From Tamarix chinensis (taxonomy: Eukaryota; Streptophyta; Magnoliopsida; Caryophyllales; Tamaricaceae), in NCBI GenBank assembly GCA_030549775.1, contig CM060174.1:40405086-40469085 (forward strand): DNA of 64,000 nt, written 5' to 3'. Under the pieces are notes generated by a model. The model saw only the letters and a program-made list of their open reading frames with translations. It searched no databases and was not told the origin of the DNA. Made by a program: the position numbers and the translations under genes. Positions 59,831 to 64,000 of the stretch are shown here, one piece after another (the stretch's first letter is position 1; the number at the start of each line of letters is the position of its first letter).

Positions 59831-61340
59831 CCTCTTTGTGTAATTTGAATTAGGAACAAGTGTTTAGAGGAATTAGGTGGTAGTTTAGAGTTCTGACTCT
59901 TTCTAGTAACACTATAGGCATCTAAAGGTCCTCCATTAATAACAAATGTTGCAACCTCAATTCTTCACTAACAAAATTTTTTCATTTTGAAACCTTATAG
60001 AAGTGGAAAGCTAATAAATACTTTGGAAAAAAGGGGTGTTACCACCACACCTAACATAGGTTTAATCAAACCTATCGATCGACTATACCAACTATTCGAT
60101 TAGTTAGACAAGTTGATCGATTAGTTTAGGCTGACTTATTGATTTTTTTGGCTCGAACAAACTAAAGGTTCCCTCTAACTGATTATTCAGTTTGACCAAA
60201 CCAGTTGACTTATTAAAGACTAGTCGATCAATTTTTCCAAACAAGTCAATGGGTTGGGTTGACTAGTTGACTATTCTAAGGACTAGTTGATCGATTTGTC
60301 CTCAAACAACACAAAATAGACATTTTTATTACAAATCATTCTTAAATTTCCTACTATATCCAAACTGAAACATGTATTGACATCATACCAACACTTTCTA
60401 GGTCATAAGCTATTACATGCTCCATAATTAATAAAATTGATCTAATTTTCCAAAAAATCATGCATTTATCTAATAATTCATAATTAAACTTATATGCACC
60501 AATCTGAAACCAAATTCTCATACCACCTCATAAGACCATGATTGTAAATATATCACTACACATATGTTTAACTAATTCACATATCAAAAGTAAGAATGAC
60601 TTGATGCTTTACTAAAATTTGCCACATATGAGAAAAACTCAACCTAGAAAAATTACCAGCATCCAAAACCTTAAAAATAGAATTTAAAGCTTATAAAATC
60701 TAATAAATAATTTCATGAATCAGAGTTCAATTCAGGAGAAAAATAACATCCCAACTCAAGAGAAAACAAAGACAATTTTTTTTTGTTGAAAGAGAGACTT
60801 CCTTCTAACTCTAGCCCTCCTTTATTTAGAGATAAAGGAGATGGAGTAACTATCAAAAGAGTAGAAAGAAACCAATACCAAGTTTGTATTAGAGAGTAAA
60901 GGAAATAAGGTTAGAGAAAGTTGAAATGGTGATTTTAGGAGAAATGGTGGTCGAATTCACCAAGAAATTCCAAAAATAAAAGAGGAAATGAATGATCGGT
61001 GTAAAAGGAATTTTCCAGCTAAGTAGATACTAGGAATTTAAGCAAATTTTTAAGATTGGGTAGAGGATAGACTGGATGAAGATAAGGATGAGGTCACCCT
61101 TTCCTCAAAAATTCTAATGGAACCCTTAAATCTATTTGAGGTAGATGCTTGGCTGAATGAGTGGTAAAACAAAGATTAAGAATCTCTCAAGAACAGCTTG
61201 AAACGGGAAAAGTTGAGTTTTGAAAATGTACTCAGCTAGACAAATCAAGTGATCAATTTTTTGTATCGGTCAACTATTCTACTAACTAGGTAATCAATTC
61301 CCTAAACAAGTTTATTGCCCAAAAAAAGGAAAAAAAGTAA
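59831..61340. other. LTR-type sequence, no gene
   Basis: At 59949 TGTTGCAACCTCAATTC, and at 60028-60045 GGAAAAAAGGGGTGTTACCA, are LTR-terminal features. 60060-60310 and 61210-61310 hold many ACTAGTCGATCAA-type motifs. In reverse they match 29270-29340 and 28070-28190 in order, so the LTR is probably in minus orientation with a deletion. No credible ORF. Confidence 0.55.
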
Positions 61341-61377
61341 AATTAAACCCTAGACACTCTCTCCTCTCTCCTTCTCC

Positions 61378-62688
61378 ATGGCGCGCACGAGGAATGCATT
61401 GGCATCAGCCAAGAAGAAGAAGATGGAATCAGGGAGTTCAAGTTCTGGAATAGAGAAGGTTGATCTGGTTAGTGATATGCATATATCATTCGAGGAACCT
61501 AGTAGGACCTTATCACAAGATGGAGAACCATGCATATTTCATGCAGATTTTATCGTCGATCAGGACTGCACAACTAGGGTTAACAGTCTGATTCCTAAGG
61601 AGATTGCTGATTGTGTTGATCCTATTGATGATAGTGGGAAGGGCGCTTCTGACCTTGGCTCACGAGAGATGCTGGAGAATAAAGGGCTGCAGTAGGAGCC
61701 TCGATCCTTGGCGAACAACACAACCTGGAAGGACTTGGTTACTAGTAATAGATTTCCATTGAGAGGGGCGTCCTTGAATTATGTCCCTCTTGTTAGGGTA
61801 GGGGATAAGATTCAGGTTTCTCTGTAGAAGGATAAGGTAGAGAATAATTGTAAAGATTGGCAATGGGCTATAGTAGGCTATGTTATTGGATTTCGACTAA
61901 CTCTAACTCAAATGGTTGGTTATGTGAAACGAAACTGGTCAGGGGTTAAGGAACCAAAGATGTTGATGCATGATCAAGGATTTGTAGTCTTCAAATTTGA
62001 TTCTAAATAAGATAGAGATTGGGTACTCTCCAAACCATATTGGTCTTTCTTCAACAGATTTTTAATTCTCAAGGAAAGGCATAGGAAGTTTCAGTTCTCT
62101 AAAGAAAAGTTCCCGTTCATGCCTCTTTGGGTGAAGCTTGTAAACTTGCCTTCGGATTATTGGGATGTGGATTCTTTGAGTAGAATAGGTAGTGCTCTTG
62201 GGAGACCTCTTTTCCCGGATGGGATAACATCAGTTGGAGAAAGAATTTCTTTTGCCCGAATGCTGGTTGAAGTTGATGTGTCTAGAAAGCTGGCAGAATT
62301 TGTGGATCTTATTAATCCTCATGGAGAGATATTGACTCAAAGGATTTTCTATGAATGGAGACCTAGTTTTTGTAATGTATGTCATGAGGCTAGACATTCT
62401 TCTGACAAATGCAGGAAGGTGACTAAGGTGCAGAATGATGGGCCTTCCTCTAGGACTGTTCTCAAATCTAAGGGACGGTTAAGAGGTGAGCATGGAGTTA
62501 ATTATTGGAGGAAGGTTTCCCAGGGTCACTCAGGGCCTCAGAAAGGTGGACAAAAGGTTGATAATGAGGTGGAAAAGCATGTAGATTCTAATATCCCTAT
62601 CCCAAGTTTAAGTAACCAAGATCCTAAAAGTGAGAATGGTTATGGAAATGATAGGCTTGCTTCTTCTAGAGGTGGATATGTTCAGTAG
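61378..62688 (+). pseudogene. L1-type LINE ORF1 (nucleic-acid-binding protein)
   Basis: The start ATG at 61378 follows a CT-rich 5' leader and gives MARTRNALASAKKKK, a basic N-terminus typical of plant L1 ORF1. The same frame continues to 62688, interrupted by TAG at 61693 and 61825 and TAA at 62008. A DUF4283-type region lies at about 61840-62110 (KDWQWAIVGYVIGFRLTLTQ, then VVFKFDS and VLSKPYWSFF). PLWVKLVNLPSDYWD starts at 62122. The CCHC zinc knuckle CNVCHEARHSSDKC (62371-62412) has all four ligands. A low-complexity C-terminal tail ends at TAG 62686. The protein would coat LINE RNA. The three internal stops make it a pseudogene as read. Confidence 0.85.
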
Positions 62689-62847
62689 AGACTATCTTCT
62701 AAGGGTAAAGAGACATTAGCCATTACTGTCTTAGGGAACAAATATGCTTGTTTAAGTCCCCTTGTTGATGATCTCATAGTGACTGCAGACAACTTGGTAT
62801 CTCAGGGTGCTGACCCTGGTAAATTTTTTATCCCAACCAAGATCCTC

Positions 62848-64000
62848 ATGCTAGGAGCCTGGAATGTTAGAGGGATGAATAAGTCCTACAAACAAAAGGA
62901 GTTAAAGCACTAGCTCTCAGTGCATAAAATTTCTTTATTTAGAATTTTGGAGACTAGAGTGAAAAGTGCCAATGCTAATGGCATTTGTGTGAAGTTGGGT
63001 AATCAATGGAGCAGGTTAGATATTTATGTCTCTCATCCTAATGGGAGAATTTGGTGTATTTGGGATCAAAGAGTTTGGGATATTCATCTCATCTATTGTA
63101 GTGAGCAAGTGTTACATGTTTTTGTTTCTGCTGTTTATTCTAGCTTGGTTTTCTATGCTTCTTTTGTTTATGGTTTCAATACAGGTACTGATAGAAGGGC
63201 TCTCTGGAAGAATCTTCAAGATCATAAGTTTGATAATGATCTTTGGATTGTCATGGGGGATTTTAATGTTGTCTTCCAACCTGCTGAGAAGTTTCAAGGA
63301 AATGTCATCAACATTTCTGATGTAACTAAAGTTGTTGAATGTTGTAATTCTATTTTGCTTCATGATCTTGTCTACTCAGGGCTTAAGTTTACTTGGTCCA
63401 ATAGAATTTTAGGGGAGAATTTAATTATGGCTAAGTTGGATAGAGTCATGGTTAATATACCCTGGTCTTCCAAGTTCCCTCTGTCCTATGCACAATTTAA
63501 AGAGACCCTTTTCTCTGATCATAGCCCTTCTCTGGTTTCATTAAATGATGCTCAGCCCCAGTTTAAAAGTCAATTCAATTTTTATGATTTTTGGACCCTC
63601 CATCCACATTTTCTTTCTCTAGTGGCAGGTTGTTGGAAGCCTTATTCTGATCTCAATATTTTTAAAAATTTTCAGCTCAATCTAAAGAATGTTAAGCTTA
63701 AGTTGAAATCTTTTAATAGAGAGAACTTTGGTTCTCTATCTTCTAAAGTACAACTGGCAAGAGATCAGCTGAAAAGAAGTCAAGAGGCTTTGGCAATACA
63801 TCCCTCCAGTTTATCTCTGCAGCATGAAGAGAAATGTAGTCTGAAGTCCTATGAATTCTATGCATCCTGTGAGGAAAATTTTCTCAAACAAAAATCTGGT
63901 ATTAAATGGCTGTTGTTGGGGGATTCTAACTCCCATTTCTTCTTCTCTGTTATGAAGGCTCGTTAGCAGCATAATTTTATCAGAAAGATTCAGCTTGACT
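62848..64000 (+). pseudogene. L1-type LINE ORF2 start (endonuclease), cut by window
   Basis: A Met at 62848 gives MLGAWNVRGMNKSYKQKE, the usual first motif of the APE-type endonuclease, with Asn. After a TAG at 62911 the frame is open from 62920 to 63963. Catalytic landmarks are present: ETRVK (Glu about 62950), GDFNVV (Asp about 63259), TWSN, KLDR, and SDH at 63514-63522. The linker to RT follows, KSGIKWLLLGDSNSHFF near 63895-63945, then a TAG at 63964. RT lies beyond the window. The endonuclease nicks target DNA to prime reverse transcription. It is one of the least damaged coding stretches here and shares its frame with ORF1. Confidence 0.9.

Noticed and set aside
1..64000. CRISPR arrays, tRNA or rRNA genes, organelle insertions, bacterial-type operons
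   Set aside because: No spaced direct repeats, cloverleaf, rRNA core or organelle gene sequence was recognised; all coding similarity is to plant retroelements.
61378..64000. Host gene encoding an endonuclease/phosphatase-like protein
   Set aside because: The ORF1 zinc knuckle plus APE endonuclease order is the plant L1 LINE layout; not a cellular gene.

Overview
The window looks like intergenic chromatin from a flowering plant with a repeat-rich, AT-rich genome. I found no host protein-coding gene, no tRNA or rRNA gene and no CRISPR array. Nearly all recognisable content is LTR retrotransposon of three Ty3/gypsy lineages (Athila-like, Tat-like, Tekay/Del-like chromovirus), L1-type LINEs and small DNA transposons. 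Most coding segments are riddled with stops and frame changes. The species cannot be named from sequence alone.

Layout. 1-7.4 kb: reverse-strand and forward-strand pieces of long Tekay-like LTRs, interrupted by a 602-bp fold-back element (3239-3840), a long ATT microsatellite, a 40-bp tandem repeat and a 370-bp hAT-type MITE with a perfect 8-bp target duplication (5893-6278). 9.7-25.8 kb: one Tat-lineage element on the minus strand (383-bp LTRs, candidate TSD TATAG). Its gag, protease, RT with YVDD, RNase H and integrase run right to left, an antisense ORF remnant lies between integrase and 3' LTR, and a plus-strand LINE (about 18.5-23.1 kb) sits inside the RT gene. 27.6-56.7 kb: a Tekay-like LTR split by a 25.5-kb Athila-like element A (30011-55468, TSD GTTAC). 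Element A itself holds a 4-kb solo LTR in gag (32907-36917, TSD GTAAC), a second Athila-like element B in RT (38434-48737) and a LINE fragment. Element B carries a 239-bp Harbinger-type MITE in its 3' LTR (TSD TAA). Four levels of nesting can therefore be ordered in time. 56.7-59.9 kb: the Tekay-like internal region (gag, zinc knuckles, protease), then a second LTR tail and gag of the same family. 59.9-61.3 kb: more LTR-type sequence. 61.4-64.0 kb: the youngest coding sequence, an L1 LINE with ORF1 and the start of ORF2 in one frame broken by only six stops; it runs off the window.

Within each element the parts form the usual retrotransposition set: gag for particles, protease, RT/RNase H and integrase for LTR elements; ORF1 RNA-binding protein plus endonuclease/RT for LINEs. 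None appears able to move by itself, except that the LINE at the right end is only lightly damaged. I found no convincing novel biological system. The most interesting signals are structural: paired hairpin units repeated in Tekay-like LTRs with apparent compensatory changes, a conserved hairpin 3' of pol in both Athila elements, the fold-back element, and the datable nested insertions.
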